Below are positions 42,424 through 52,235 of a stretch of 61,608 nt of DNA, in pieces. The number at the start of each line of letters is the position of its first letter. Positions within the stretch are counted from its first letter, which is position 1. Source of the DNA: Nocardiopsis endophytica (GTDB lineage Bacteria; Actinomycetota; Actinomycetes; Streptosporangiales; Streptosporangiaceae); NCBI RefSeq assembly GCF_027706725.1, contig NZ_JAQFWQ010000034.1, forward strand, positions 1 to 61,608, read 5' to 3'. The translations under genes were made by a program, and so were the position numbers. Below the pieces are notes generated by a model that ran no database searches, had not been told where the DNA came from, and saw only the letters and a program-made list of their open reading frames with translations.

Positions 42424-43137
42424 GTGGCCCGATTCCGTCTCTCCCCCGAAGACCTCCGCTCGGCGGCCGACCCCGCGTGGTTCTCGCGCGGGCTGCGCTA
42501 CTTCGAGTCCGGCCGCGTCCAGCGCCTCCGTCCTGGTCCCGGCCAGGTCACCGCGGTCGTTTCCGGTACCCGCCCGTACCGCGTCACCCTTCGGCCGACG
42601 GCCACAGGCCTGCCGCAAGAGGACTGCACGTGCCCGTTGGGCCGCGACGGCGCCCCCTGGTGCAAGCACGCCATCGCCACGGCCCTGGCATGGATCGATG
42701 CCGGACAACCCGAGCTTCCCGATTCTCCCGACGGAGGCACGGCGGGCACCGAATCGGCCCTCAAGGAGTTCCTGGCCGATCAAGAACACGACTGGCTCGT
42801 GGACCAGCTCCTCGACTTCGCCGATGACGATCCGACCGTGCTGGCACGCCTCCAGGCGGCAGGAGGCATGGCCGAGGCCCCGGAGACCGCGTACGCCGAG
42901 CTCGAAGCAGCCATCGTGGAATTCACCCCGGGCGGGGGCTGGGACACGGAAGAATCGGGAACCGAGCGCCTCCGACGGGCGATCGACACACTGGACGTGC
43001 TCGCCGACTACGGCTACGAGGAGGATGTCGTCCGGCTCGCCACTGAGGCCCTCGGACTCTACGACGACGTCCTCCACGGCTATGAGGACGCGTTGAGCGA
43101 CCGGCTGCGGGAATTGTCCGACCCCGACGCGCTTTGA
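42424..43137 (+). CDS. SWIM zinc-finger protein
   Basis: This 237-aa protein has a SWIM motif CxCxnCxH in EDCTCPLGRDGAPWCKHAIA (residues about 67-83), preceded by RLSPEDLRSAADPAWFSRGL and FESGRVQRL. The C-terminal half is helical, with repeats of acidic residues (DTLDVLADYGYEEDVVRLAT). SWIM domains bind DNA or proteins. GTG 42424 is chosen because the decayed copy at 34.9 kb begins at the same GTGGCCCGATTCCG. The family often lies near HTH/DUF397 genes in actinobacteria. Confidence 0.85.
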   Translation: MARFRLSPEDLRSAADPAWFSRGLRYFESGRVQRLRPGPGQVTAVVSGTRPYRVTLRPTATGLPQEDCTCPLGRDGAPWCKHAIATALAWIDAGQPELPDSPDGGTAGTESALKEFLADQEHDWLVDQLLDFADDDPTVLARLQAAGGMAEAPETAYAELEAAIVEFTPGGGWDTEESGTERLRRAIDTLDVLADYGYEEDVVRLATEALGLYDDVLHGYEDALSDRLRELSDPDAL

Positions 43138-43286
43138 CCGGGGAGGGCTCGGTCCTTCTCCACGGGAACGGCCGCCGGGGTTCGTCCTTGCAGGTGTGGC
43201 AGGGACTATGGATCCGCCCGGCGGCCGCAGGGAAACAGTAACGAATCTGCGGTGCGGGCGCTGGGGGATCGATGAGATCGGTCACC

Positions 43287-43298
43287 GTTTCCGGAAAC
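43287..43298. promoter_or_regulatory. 12-bp palindrome GTTTCCGGAAAC
   Basis: This perfect palindrome flanked by CACC and CGGTG is in the 247-bp gap before the DUF89 gene, about 87 bp upstream of its start. It is an operator candidate. Confidence 0.45.
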
Positions 43299-43384
43299 CG
43301 GTGCCCCCGCGGGCGGGGATGGGCGGCCCGGGCCGCGTCGCGCGGCGGGTGGCAGTGGCGGGGCGTTCACGGTAGACCGGGGGC

Positions 43385-44608
43385 ATGGCCGAGACGTCTT
43401 TGGACGGGGGCGACCGCGCCCCCGTGGTGATGGGCGGGGAGCCCGGCTCCTACGCCCGGAGCGTGCTCACCGAGCGGCACCCCGCGCTCATCTCCCGGGT
43501 CCGTGATGCCCACCCCTACACGCCGGCGCAGCGGGGCCGGCTCGACCTGCTGCTCGAGGAGATCACCTCCGGAAAGGTCCAGCCCCTGCGGCCCGAGGCG
43601 CACGACCGCGCGGTGTGGGAGTCCTGGGGGATGGACGAGCGGACCGGGGTCCCCTGGACCGCGCTGCCCTTCCTGTGGGCCGAGAGCTACTTCTACCGCC
43701 GCCTCCTCGGCGCCGTCGGGTACTTCGCCCCCGGGCCCTGGCAGGGGGTCGACCCGTTCGAGCCCTCCAAGACCTCCGAGCTGCGCTCCTCCGACGCCGA
43801 TGAGGAGATGCAGGCCCTCGACACCGTCGCCCTCCTGCCCTCCGAGGAGCGGGACCGGGCCCTGCTGCTGTCCGCGCTGTGGGGCAACCGCGCGGACCTG
43901 GGGTTCGCCCTGTCGGAGCGGGGAGGGGCCCCGGAGAGCGCCCACGGCGCACCCGGACAACGCGGTGCGCCCGGCGGCGCGGGGGAAGGGCTGGTCGCCG
44001 ACGAGAGCGGACGGCTGTGGGAGCTGCTCGGCGACGCCGAGCGGGTCTGCTTCGTCGCCGACAACGCCGCCCGCGAGCTGCTGCCCGACCTCGCCCTCAT
44101 CGACCTGCTGCTCACCTCGCGGCGCGTCGGGTCGGTCGTGCTCCACGTCAAGCCGCACCCCTACTTCGTCTCCGACGCCACCATGGCCGACGTCCTGGCC
44201 GCCCTCCGCCGCCTGCGCGAGGCAGGAGGGGAGGCCGCCGCGTGCGGCGGACGCCTCCGCGAGGCGATGCGGGACGGCTCCCTCGCCGTCCGCGCCCACC
44301 CCTTCTCCTGCGCTCCCCTCCCCTATTCGGCCATGCCCGAGGACCTGGAGGCCGACTTCGCCGCCTCCTCCCTCACCGTCCTCAAGGGCGACCTGAACTA
44401 CCGGCGCCTGGTCGGCGACCGCTGGTGGGACCCGGCCACGCCCTTCGCCGAGGCCGTCGGCGGCTTCCCCTCCCCCGTGGCCGCCCTGCGGACGGTCAAG
44501 TCCGACACCGTCACGGGCCTGGACCCGGTCGTCGCCGCCGAGCTGGAGGCGGGCGGCATCGGCTGGCGGACGAGCGGGCGCTGCGCGGTGGTCCAGGTCG
44601 CGGGGTGA
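43385..44608 (+). CDS. DUF89/ARMT1-family damage-control phosphatase
   Basis: This 407-aa metal-dependent phosphatase of the DUF89 family shows the metal-binding Asp/Asn in CFVADNAARELLPDLALIDLL, then VLHVKPHPYFVSD, the second Asp/Asn in LTVLKGDLNYRRLVGDRWW, and RTVKSDTV near the C-terminus. Family members hydrolyse reactive phosphometabolites such as fructose-1-phosphate; the eukaryotic homologue is ARMT1. A poorly conserved insert (residues about 180-210) is Gly/Ala-rich. The ATG 43385 has no strong ribosome site. It is a single gene, convergent with the AbiEi-like gene. Confidence 0.88.
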   Translation: MAETSLDGGDRAPVVMGGEPGSYARSVLTERHPALISRVRDAHPYTPAQRGRLDLLLEEITSGKVQPLRPEAHDRAVWESWGMDERTGVPWTALPFLWAESYFYRRLLGAVGYFAPGPWQGVDPFEPSKTSELRSSDADEEMQALDTVALLPSEERDRALLLSALWGNRADLGFALSERGGAPESAHGAPGQRGAPGGAGEGLVADESGRLWELLGDAERVCFVADNAARELLPDLALIDLLLTSRRVGSVVLHVKPHPYFVSDATMADVLAALRRLREAGGEAAACGGRLREAMRDGSLAVRAHPFSCAPLPYSAMPEDLEADFAASSLTVLKGDLNYRRLVGDRWWDPATPFAEAVGGFPSPVAALRTVKSDTVTGLDPVVAAELEAGGIGWRTSGRCAVVQVAG

Positions 44609-44668
44609 GCGCGCCCCGCCGATGGGGTGGGCCCCGGCGCCGGTGCGACCGCGGGGTGCGGCCGCCCG

Positions 44669-45622
44669 TCACGGGCCCGCCCCCGCGGCGACCACCGCCG
44701 CCACCGCCTCGGTCAGGGCGCCGGGCCGCGCCAGGTCGTCCCAGGTGGGCCTGAGCACGGTCATCGGCCGCCGCGCCGCCTCCAGCTCCTCCTGCAGGCG
44801 CGGCGGGACGGCACCGACGGGGTCGACGATCAGCGCCCCCTTCCTCCACCACAGCGGTGCCCACACCGGCCGCCCCGGGAGCGGTCCCTTGCCGTCCACG
44901 AGCTCCTGCGGGTACAGGTCGTCGGGCGGGAGCCCCGCGTCGGTGCACAGCAGGCGGATCCGGGTCTCCAGCGGAGTGGAGGCCCGCGGATCGGCCAGCC
45001 CCCACCACGGCTCGGACGCCTCGGCGCCCGGGCGGCAGGCGTTGAGCGAGGGCTGGGCCAGCAGCTCGCGCCAGGTGAGCAGCCCCCGGTACAGCGCGGA
45101 GTCCATGAGGGCGACGGCGGTGGCCCGGTCCACGGTGGGCACCGTGTCCCGCAGGGTCCGCCCCGGGGATGTGAGCCGCAGCCGGTCCTTGCGGTCGGCC
45201 TCGTGCCGGCCGACGATCAGGGTGCTGGTGCGCACCCCGGGCAGGTCGGCACCGCGGCCGCAGGGGGCGGGCAGGGCGATGTGCACCTCCCGCCCGTCCC
45301 ACCGGGGCAGCCCCTGGACGCCCCACAGCCGCGCGGCGGTCGGCCCGGAGGCCACGGCCGCGGGCCCCAGGGCGAGCTGGGCGGCCTTGACCGCGCGCCG
45401 CAGCCGGACCCCGTCCGCGCTCCGCGAGGAGTCGGTCCCGGCCGCGAGCGGCCGCACCGCGTAGACGTCGGGCAGGGCGCACACCCACTCCCGGCGGCGG
45501 AGCAGCCGGTGGATGCGGGTGTCGTCGAGCCCGCAGCACAGCGCCTGACGGTGGCTGATCAGGCCGTACTGGGAGGCGGCGGTACTCATGACTTGGCTGA
45601 TCTCGCTGGGTCGCATTCGCAT
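44669..45622 (-). CDS. AbiEi-like antitoxin-type / DUF559-like protein
   Basis: This 317-aa protein starts with the winged-helix seen in AbiEi-type antitoxins (ASQYGLISHRQALCCGLDDT followed by RIHRLLRRREW). A central domain (AAQLALGPAAVASGPTAARLWG, VHIALP) follows, and then a C-terminal domain similar to actinobacterial DUF559-type proteins (STPLETRIRLLCTDAGLP). No AbiEii nucleotidyltransferase toxin is adjacent, so this is probably one of the many stand-alone relatives. The ATG at 45622 is chosen; ATG 45589 is an alternative and neither has a good ribosome site. Confidence 0.7.
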   Translation of the reverse strand: MRMRPSEISQVMSTAASQYGLISHRQALCCGLDDTRIHRLLRRREWVCALPDVYAVRPLAAGTDSSRSADGVRLRRAVKAAQLALGPAAVASGPTAARLWGVQGLPRWDGREVHIALPAPCGRGADLPGVRTSTLIVGRHEADRKDRLRLTSPGRTLRDTVPTVDRATAVALMDSALYRGLLTWRELLAQPSLNACRPGAEASEPWWGLADPRASTPLETRIRLLCTDAGLPPDDLYPQELVDGKGPLPGRPVWAPLWWRKGALIVDPVGAVPPRLQEELEAARRPMTVLRPTWDDLARPGALTEAVAAVVAAGAGP

Positions 45623-46005
45623 GCCACGACTGTGCGGCGGCCCCGGCCCCCGTGGCGGGACGATCCGGCGCCTGTGGACAACGCGGGCGGATCGGGGGCG
45701 AGGACGGGCACGGCATGACGTGGGCACCGTTCCCCCTCGGTCCCGCCCGTTCCCCGCCGACCCTGTCGTCGGCCCCGCCGCCGGCCGCGTCCCTTGTCCG
45801 CATCAGGCCGCTCCGCCCCGTCGCAGCGGGAGAACGCGGTGGAAACACCGGTGCACACGGGCGATAGCATCGCCGGGTCGCCCTTTTCCCTCCGACCGCG
45901 CCTCCGGGCGCCGGGGTCCGCCGTGCCCGGGACCGTGAGGGAGGGGACGGGGCCGGTGGGTACCACGAGAACCTCGGGATCACGGGAACGGACGTCACGA
46001 CGCAG
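45623..46005. other. Divergent intergenic region
   Basis: This 383-bp gap lies between the AbiEi-like gene and the nuclease-like gene. A GATAGCAT sequence near 45863-45870 could hold a -10 box for the nuclease gene. No gene or stable RNA was recognised. Confidence 0.4.
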
Positions 46006-46788
46006 ATGGAATCCGAAACGACCCAAATCATGAGCAGGACCGGCGAGTTCTCGACCGTCCTGAACTGGGAGGCCTCCACCCGGAACCGGCTCGCGGCCGC
46101 CATCGACCGCTTCTCCGGTCCCCTGGCCGACCTGGTGGAGCGCGACGCCAACGAGGGCGACACGCGGATGCTGGTCACCGACTTCCTCAGCTACGGGCTC
46201 AACTTCAGCAAGTACGAGGAGATGACCACCGAGTACCGCAACAGCGGCGACTCCATCGACTACGCCCTCAAGCTCGACGGCGCGCTCTTCGCCCCCATCG
46301 AGGTCAAGCGCTGCGGCCAGGACCTCGACGCGCGCAACATCCAGCAGGCGCGGCGCGTGGCCGCCGAAGAGGGCGCCGAGTGGATCATCCTCACCAACGG
46401 CCGCGTGTGGCAGGTCTACCACCTGCGCACGAACGGGGACGACGGGTCGACCTCCACCGTCCGCATCCTCGACGTCGACCTGATGGACGACTCCGAGGGC
46501 GCGCACGAGCGCAGCGTCGACGCGCTCTTCCACATCACCCATGAGGCGATCGAGCACGGCCGCCTGGAGGAGCTGCGCAAGTGGCGCGAGGCCGTGGAGC
46601 CCGCGCCGCTGGCGGAGGTCCTGGTCAGCGAGCCCGTGGTCGCGGCGATCCGGTCCCGCCTGCGGGAGCGCACCGGCCACGCGGGCCACATCGGCGACCT
46701 CGACGAGGTGCGCCGCGCCCTCGCCGAGGACGTCATCGCCCGGGCGCTGGCCGCGGTCGAACTCGACGAGCCGGACGAGGACGCCTAA
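46006..46788 (+). CDS. PD-(D/E)XK nuclease-like protein (HsdR N-terminal type)
   Basis: This 260-aa protein resembles the nuclease domain of type I restriction R subunits but lacks any helicase. The core is YGLNFSKYEEMTTEYRNSGD followed by SIDYALKLDGALFAPIEVKR: the Asp in IDYAL and the E-x-K in IEVKR form the PD-(D/E)XK site, with WIILTNGRVWQVYHL after it. A C-terminal helical tail of about 90 residues follows. ATG 46006 is used, with ATG 46030 as an alternative. It is about 6 kb from the methylase fusion gene and on the same strand, with unrelated genes between. Confidence 0.82.
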   Translation: MESETTQIMSRTGEFSTVLNWEASTRNRLAAAIDRFSGPLADLVERDANEGDTRMLVTDFLSYGLNFSKYEEMTTEYRNSGDSIDYALKLDGALFAPIEVKRCGQDLDARNIQQARRVAAEEGAEWIILTNGRVWQVYHLRTNGDDGSTSTVRILDVDLMDDSEGAHERSVDALFHITHEAIEHGRLEELRKWREAVEPAPLAEVLVSEPVVAAIRSRLRERTGHAGHIGDLDEVRRALAEDVIARALAAVELDEPDEDA

Positions 46789-47083
46789 AGGGGCGCCCGA
46801 CGGGGCGGGCTCCGGCACACCACGGGGCCCGCCGGCGGGCGGTGGCCGACTCCGGCCCGGCGGCGAAGCCGGGCCGCGCCCGCCGGAGGGGCGCCGCGCC
46901 CGCGCCGATCGCCGAGTGGCCGGCCCTCAGCTGCCACGGCGGTTCCCGGGACCGGACACAGAGGGCTCCGGAACGGACGGGCCGGACCGCACCCCTGGAC
47001 GGCGTCCGGACCCTTGGTCCCGTGCCCCGAAGGGCCCCACGGGTACGTTGGACCCCGGACCGATTCCCGGTGAGAGGACGACC
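46789..47083. other. Intergenic region before the GerW-like gene
   Basis: This 295-bp GC-rich spacer has no recognised gene. The segment just before 47084 (GGTACGTTGGACC, GAGAGGACG) holds the ribosome site and possibly a promoter. Confidence 0.35.
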
Positions 47084-47605
47084 ATGCTCGACTCCGTTTC
47101 GCGCCGCAACGCGGCCGCAGAGGCCCAGAGCCGGGCCACCCCGACCCTGCACGTGCTCGGTCGGCTGATCGAGCAGACCGGGCGGCAGAGCGGCTCCTCG
47201 GCGGTCTTCGGCACCCCGATCGAGCACGACGGGGCGGTCGTCGTCCCGGTCGCCCGCACCCGCTTCTTCTCCGCCTTCGGCGCCGGGACCAGCCGCGCCT
47301 TCCGCATGGTCGGCGACGGCGGGGGCGGCCAGGGCTTCACGAGGTCCGACCCCGCCGGCTACCTCGTCCTCCGCGACGGGGACGCCGTGTTCCGCCCGAT
47401 CCGCCAGCCCGCGAAGGCGCTCGTGGTGCCGCTGACGTTCATCGCCGCGGCGGCCGCCGTGCGGATCGTGCGCACGACCATGCGCCGCAAGCGCCGCGCC
47501 GAGACCGCCCGGGCCATGGCCGACGCCGCCCAGGCCCAGCTCGGCCGGGCCGGTGCCGGCTGCCGCTGCGGCAGCGCCCCGGAGGAGGACGGCGGCGGGT
47601 CCTGA
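47084..47605 (+). CDS. GerW/YtfJ-family sporulation protein
   Basis: This 173-aa protein belongs to the GerW (YtfJ) family. The conserved block is SAVFGTPIEHDGAVVVPVAR followed by TRFF...GGGGQGFTRSDP, then YLVLRDGDAVFRPI. A hydrophobic helix (ALVVPLTFIAAAAAVRIV) and a basic tail follow. In Bacillus the family member is needed for spore germination; in actinobacteria relatives are annotated as sporulation proteins. The ATG follows GAGAGGACG. It fits a sporulating actinomycete. Confidence 0.85.
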   Translation: MLDSVSRRNAAAEAQSRATPTLHVLGRLIEQTGRQSGSSAVFGTPIEHDGAVVVPVARTRFFSAFGAGTSRAFRMVGDGGGGQGFTRSDPAGYLVLRDGDAVFRPIRQPAKALVVPLTFIAAAAAVRIVRTTMRRKRRAETARAMADAAQAQLGRAGAGCRCGSAPEEDGGGS

Positions 47606-47626
47606 CACGGCGACGACGGATCGGCC

Positions 47627-47654
47627 CGGCCCCGTGTCGGTCTTCTCGGGGCCG
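47627..47654. terminator. Weak bidirectional hairpin
   Basis: CGGCCCCG and CGGGGCCG arms with a 12-nt loop lie between the convergent GerW-like gene and the small helical gene. Confidence 0.5.
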
Positions 47655-47726
47655 TCGGCCTTGAGCGGACCGCCATAGGGCCGACGCCCCCGGGATCGGC
47701 GGCCGGGCGGCGCGGGTGCCGCCGCC

Positions 47727-48053
47727 CTACACCCACCTGGCGGCCCTGCGCTGGGCCGCCAGGACCTTCTGGTAGACGTCGACCAGCTCGTCCGAGCGGG
47801 TCGCGCAGCGCGCCCGCCAGGTCCATACCCGGTGCTCCTCCAGCAGGTCCGCGTGGGCGTGCAGGTCGCCCGGCGTCCACGGACGGCCGCGTTCGAGGAG
47901 GGTTCCCAGGCGGCGCAGCGCCACGTCCAGCCTGCCGCGCATGACCTCGCAGCGGTGGCGCTCCTCGGCCTCGGCCCTCCGGTGCGCCCACGCGGCGCCG
48001 CGTGCTCCCGCCGCCCGGATCCTGCCCCGGATGCGCGGTCCCAGCCGTTCCAT
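47727..48053 (-). CDS. Unknown small helical protein, 108 aa
   Basis: This basic, Arg/Ala-rich helical protein has no recognised domain. It begins MERLGPRIRGRIRAAG and has DLHAHADLLEEHRVWTWRARCATRSDEL in the middle. There is no membrane helix. ATG 48053 gives the most compact product, although the frame is open to 48194. It is possibly a lineage-specific protein. Confidence 0.55.
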   Translation of the reverse strand: MERLGPRIRGRIRAAGARGAAWAHRRAEAEERHRCEVMRGRLDVALRRLGTLLERGRPWTPGDLHAHADLLEEHRVWTWRARCATRSDELVDVYQKVLAAQRRAARWV

Positions 48054-48231
48054 ACGCCGATTCTGCCCCCTGCGCGAACCCCGTAGCCGGAGCATGGCGC
48101 CGCCGGTCGGATGGTGTCCCGCAAAGGGGGCATTTCCGCCGGCCGCAACCGGCGGGCCGGCCCGGGCGGATGGCAGTGACACCGCTCCAGACACCGCTCC
48201 GAGGAACAGGACCGCCGGTCGCGCCGCCGAC

Positions 48232-49128
48232 TCAGCCGAGCCAGGGGCCTCCGCCGTCGCCCAGGGCCGTCTCCACGAGGTCGGACGACCAGGACGCGGT
48301 CTCCGCCTCCGCCGCTGGCCGGGCCAGCGCCTCGGGCAGGTGCGCCCCGCCCTCCAGCGCCCCCGCCAACCCCAGCAGCCCCACCAGGCGCACGTCCCGA
48401 ACCGCGTCAGGGACGCCGGACTCGTCGGCCTCCGCCAGCGCTTCGGCCCCCGCCCGTGTCACCGGTGCCAGCCGCTCGGGGCCTGCGACGCGGTCGGCGA
48501 GCAGGGCCGCCCCGAGGACGAAGAACAGCACCGCCATGCCGCCCGCGGGACCCTGCCACCAGGACGCCGCGCCCCCGGTCGCCGCCCCTGCGAACAGCAG
48601 CAGCACGGCCAGCGCACCCGCGACCGCCATACCGAGCCAGCCGACCCTCAGCGCCGACCGCCTCCGCGCCAGGGCCCACAACACCTGGTCCTCACCGAGG
48701 AAGAGCCCTCGTCCGGTCACCGCCGTGCGCGCGGGGAGGGCGATGCCTCCGGCCGCCAGGCGCCGCACGAGCGGTCCGAGCCGGGTCGGCCCCTCGCGCG
48801 CCAGCAGGGCCGCCACCGCGGACGCCTCTGCCGACTCCGGGGCCGCTGCGGCCGTACCCGCCTCCGCGGGCCGAACGGCGCCGTCCGGGTCGACGACCGC
48901 ATGCCCCCCGAGCACGGCCTCGGCGACAGCCGTCTCGGCCACGCGCCGCCCTCCCCCCGCGAGGAACGCCGCCTCGTACGTCCCGAGAGGCTCGCGGGTC
49001 GCGGTTTCCGGGGCCCGGTCGCGCTCGCGCACCACGGTGTGCGCGCGTCGGACCAGTGCCAGCGCATAGCCCGCGTACACCAGCCCTGCCACGAGCATGA
49101 GACCGGGGTAGACGGCCGGTCCGAGCAC
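48232..49128 (-). CDS. TIGR04222-family membrane protein
   Basis: This 298-aa protein of the actinobacterial TIGR04222 family has an N-terminal membrane helix (YPGLMLVAGLVYAGYALAL). A characteristic YEAAFLAGGGRRVAETAVAE segment follows, then a winged-helix-like soluble region, two membrane helices (ALAVLLLFAGAATG, MAVLFFVLGAALL) and a short C-terminal tail ending GDGGGPWLG. GTG 49128 is chosen for the GAGGGGAGTG site and the start of the first helix. The function of the family is unknown. Confidence 0.8.
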   Translation of the reverse strand: MLGPAVYPGLMLVAGLVYAGYALALVRRAHTVVRERDRAPETATREPLGTYEAAFLAGGGRRVAETAVAEAVLGGHAVVDPDGAVRPAEAGTAAAAPESAEASAVAALLAREGPTRLGPLVRRLAAGGIALPARTAVTGRGLFLGEDQVLWALARRRSALRVGWLGMAVAGALAVLLLFAGAATGGAASWWQGPAGGMAVLFFVLGAALLADRVAGPERLAPVTRAGAEALAEADESGVPDAVRDVRLVGLLGLAGALEGGAHLPEALARPAAEAETASWSSDLVETALGDGGGPWLG

Positions 49129-49217
49129 GCCCCCACTCCCCTCCTGCCGGGTGCGCGGTCCGCACAGGGGCCGCACGGGTCCGCCAGGCTATCCGGTCGG
49201 GGCCGCCGGGGCCCACG

Positions 49218-50239
49218 TCACCGGGGGCCGACGACGCCCTTCGGCGTGATCTCTCCGGCCGCGATCTCCTCGGCGTAGTGGCACGCGACCCGGTGCCCCT
49301 CCCCCACCGTCCGCAGCTCCGGGCGCTCGGTGGCGCAGCGCTCCTCCTGCCGCCACGGGCACCGGGTGTGGAACCGGCACCCGGGCGGGGGGTCGGCGGG
49401 CGACGGCAGGTCCCCCGGGAGCAGGATCCGCTCCCGGGTGTCCTCCACGACGGGGTCGGGGACCGGGACCGCCGACACCAGCGCGCGCGTGTAGGGGTGC
49501 CGGGGGTCGGTATAGAGGGCGTCGCTACCCGCCTCCTCCACCAGCGCGCCGAGGTACATCACCCCCACCGTGTCACTGACGTGCCGCACCACGGCCAGGT
49601 CGTGGGCGATCATCAGGTAGGTCAGGCCGCGCTCCCGCTGCAGCTCCTCCAGCAGGTTGAGCACCTGCGCCTGGATCGACACGTCCAGCGCCGACACCGG
49701 TTCGTCGCAGATGATCAGGTCCGGTGCCAGGACGAGGGCCCGGGCGATGCCGATGCGCTGCCGCTGCCCGCCGGAGAACTCGTGCGGGTACCGGTTCAGC
49801 GCGCGCTCGGGCAGGCCGACCGCGTCCAGGGCGTCGAGCACCTGTCGGCGCCGCTCGCTCCTGCCTGCTCCGACACCGTGCACCTCCAGCCCTTCCATGA
49901 GCAGTGACTCGATGTTCTGCCTCGGGTCGAGGCTGCCGAGCGGGTCCTGGAAGACCATCTGCGCCTGCCTGCGGCTGCGCCGCATCTCCTCCTCGGGCAG
50001 GTGCGCGAGATCCACACCGTTGATCCACACCTCGCCGCCGGTCACCGGCACCAGGCGCAGCACCGCGCGCCCCAGTGTGGTCTTCCCGCACCCAGACTCC
50101 CCTACCAGCCCATAGGTGGTCCCCGCCTCGACCTCCAGGGAGACCCCGTCCACGGCGTACACGTGCCCGACCGTCCGGTCCACCAGGACACCGCTCTTGA
50201 TCGGGAAGTGGACCTTGAGGTCCTTGATCTCCAGAAGGC

Positions 50240-50243
<4 letters not shown>
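49218..50243 (-). CDS. Peptide ABC transporter ATP-binding protein (DppF/OppF-like)
   Basis: This 341-aa ATPase has Walker A VGESGCGKTT, Q-loop MVFQDPLGSLDPR, signature EFSGGQRQRIGIARALV, Walker B LIICDEPVSALDVS and H-loop MIAHDLAVV. A C-terminal OppF extension has the cysteines of an Fe-S or disulfide site (GCRFHTRCPW...CHYAEE). It powers oligopeptide import together with its sister ATPase. It overlaps the upstream ATPase gene by 4 nt (ATGA) and is the last gene of a five-gene operon. Confidence 0.95.
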
Positions 50244-51277
<1,034 letters not shown>

Positions 51278-51278
51278 C

Positions 51279-52235
51279 TCACTTCCTCAGTCTCGGGTCG
51301 AGTGATTCGCGGAGCGCCTCGCCCATGAGGGTGAAGCCCAGGGCGGTCACGATGATCGCCAGTGCCGGGTAGACGGCGAGCTGAGGTGCGCCGCTCAGGA
51401 AGCGCTGGGCGTCGGCGAGCATGGTCCCCCACTCGGGCACCGAGGGGTCGGGGTTGCCCAGCCCCAGGTACGACAGGGCGGCCGCGTCGATGATGGCGGT
51501 CGCCAGGCTGAGGGTGAGCTGCACCAGGATCGGCCCCATGGAGTTGGGGAGGATGTGCGCCAGGGCGATGCGGCGGCGCCGTGCCCCCAGGGCGCGCGCG
51601 GCCAGCACGTAGTCGCGGCCGCCTTGGGCGATCATCGCTCCGCGCAGCAGGCGGGCGAAGATGGGCACCTGCGCGGTCCCCACGGCGACCATGACGGTGA
51701 CCAGCCCCTGCCCCAGCAGGGCGGCGATGCTGACGGCCAGCAGCAGCGCGGGCAGGGCCAGCATCATGTCGACGAAGCGCATGAGCACGGCGTCGACGCG
51801 CCGCCCGGTCGCGCCGCCGAGCGTGTGCGCGGCGCCGGAGAGCCCGCCCAGCAGCGCCCCGGCGGTGAAGCCGAGCCCTGCGGCGACCACGCCCACCATG
51901 AGCGTCTGGCGGGCCCCGATCACCATCCGGGAGAACTGGTCGCGCCCGAGGTTGTCCAGGCCCAGCCAGTTCTCCGCGCGCGGCCCCACGAACACGTTGC
52001 GGTTGGGGAAGACCTCGTCGCCCCAGTTCTGCTCGGTCGGCCCGTAGGGCGCGATGAGGTCGCCGAGCACGGCCACCACGATGAAGACGGCCACCACGGC
52101 GGCGCCGGTGATCGCCATCGGGTTGCGGCTCATCCGGGCGAAGGCCTCGCGCCAGACGCCGCGGCCCTCGGCCTCCTCGCGCCGGGCCGCGGTCAGCTCG
52201 GCGAGCCGGTCGATGCGTTCGGTCCTGGCCGCCAT
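51279..52235 (-). CDS. Peptide ABC transporter permease (DppC/OppC-like)
   Basis: This 318-aa permease has a cytosolic N-terminus (MAARTERIDRLAELTAARRE), a first helix AAVVAVFIVVAVLGDLIAPY and five more helices. The EAA loop reads YVLAARALGARRRRIALAHI followed by LPNS, which docks onto the ATPases. The periplasmic WLGLDNLGRDQFSRM is typical of DppC. It is coupled to DppB, whose stop shares bases with the start of this gene. Confidence 0.94.
   Translation of the reverse strand: MAARTERIDRLAELTAARREEAEGRGVWREAFARMSRNPMAITGAAVVAVFIVVAVLGDLIAPYGPTEQNWGDEVFPNRNVFVGPRAENWLGLDNLGRDQFSRMVIGARQTLMVGVVAAGLGFTAGALLGGLSGAAHTLGGATGRRVDAVLMRFVDMMLALPALLLAVSIAALLGQGLVTVMVAVGTAQVPIFARLLRGAMIAQGGRDYVLAARALGARRRRIALAHILPNSMGPILVQLTLSLATAIIDAAALSYLGLGNPDPSVPEWGTMLADAQRFLSGAPQLAVYPALAIIVTALGFTLMGEALRESLDPRLRK

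Noticed and set aside
44669-45622. AbiE toxin-antitoxin pair
   Set aside because: Only the AbiEi-like winged helix is present; no nucleotidyltransferase toxin gene follows.
37613-46788. Complete type I restriction-modification system
   Set aside because: No helicase-bearing HsdR is present; the nuclease-domain protein is 6 kb away and separately transcribed.
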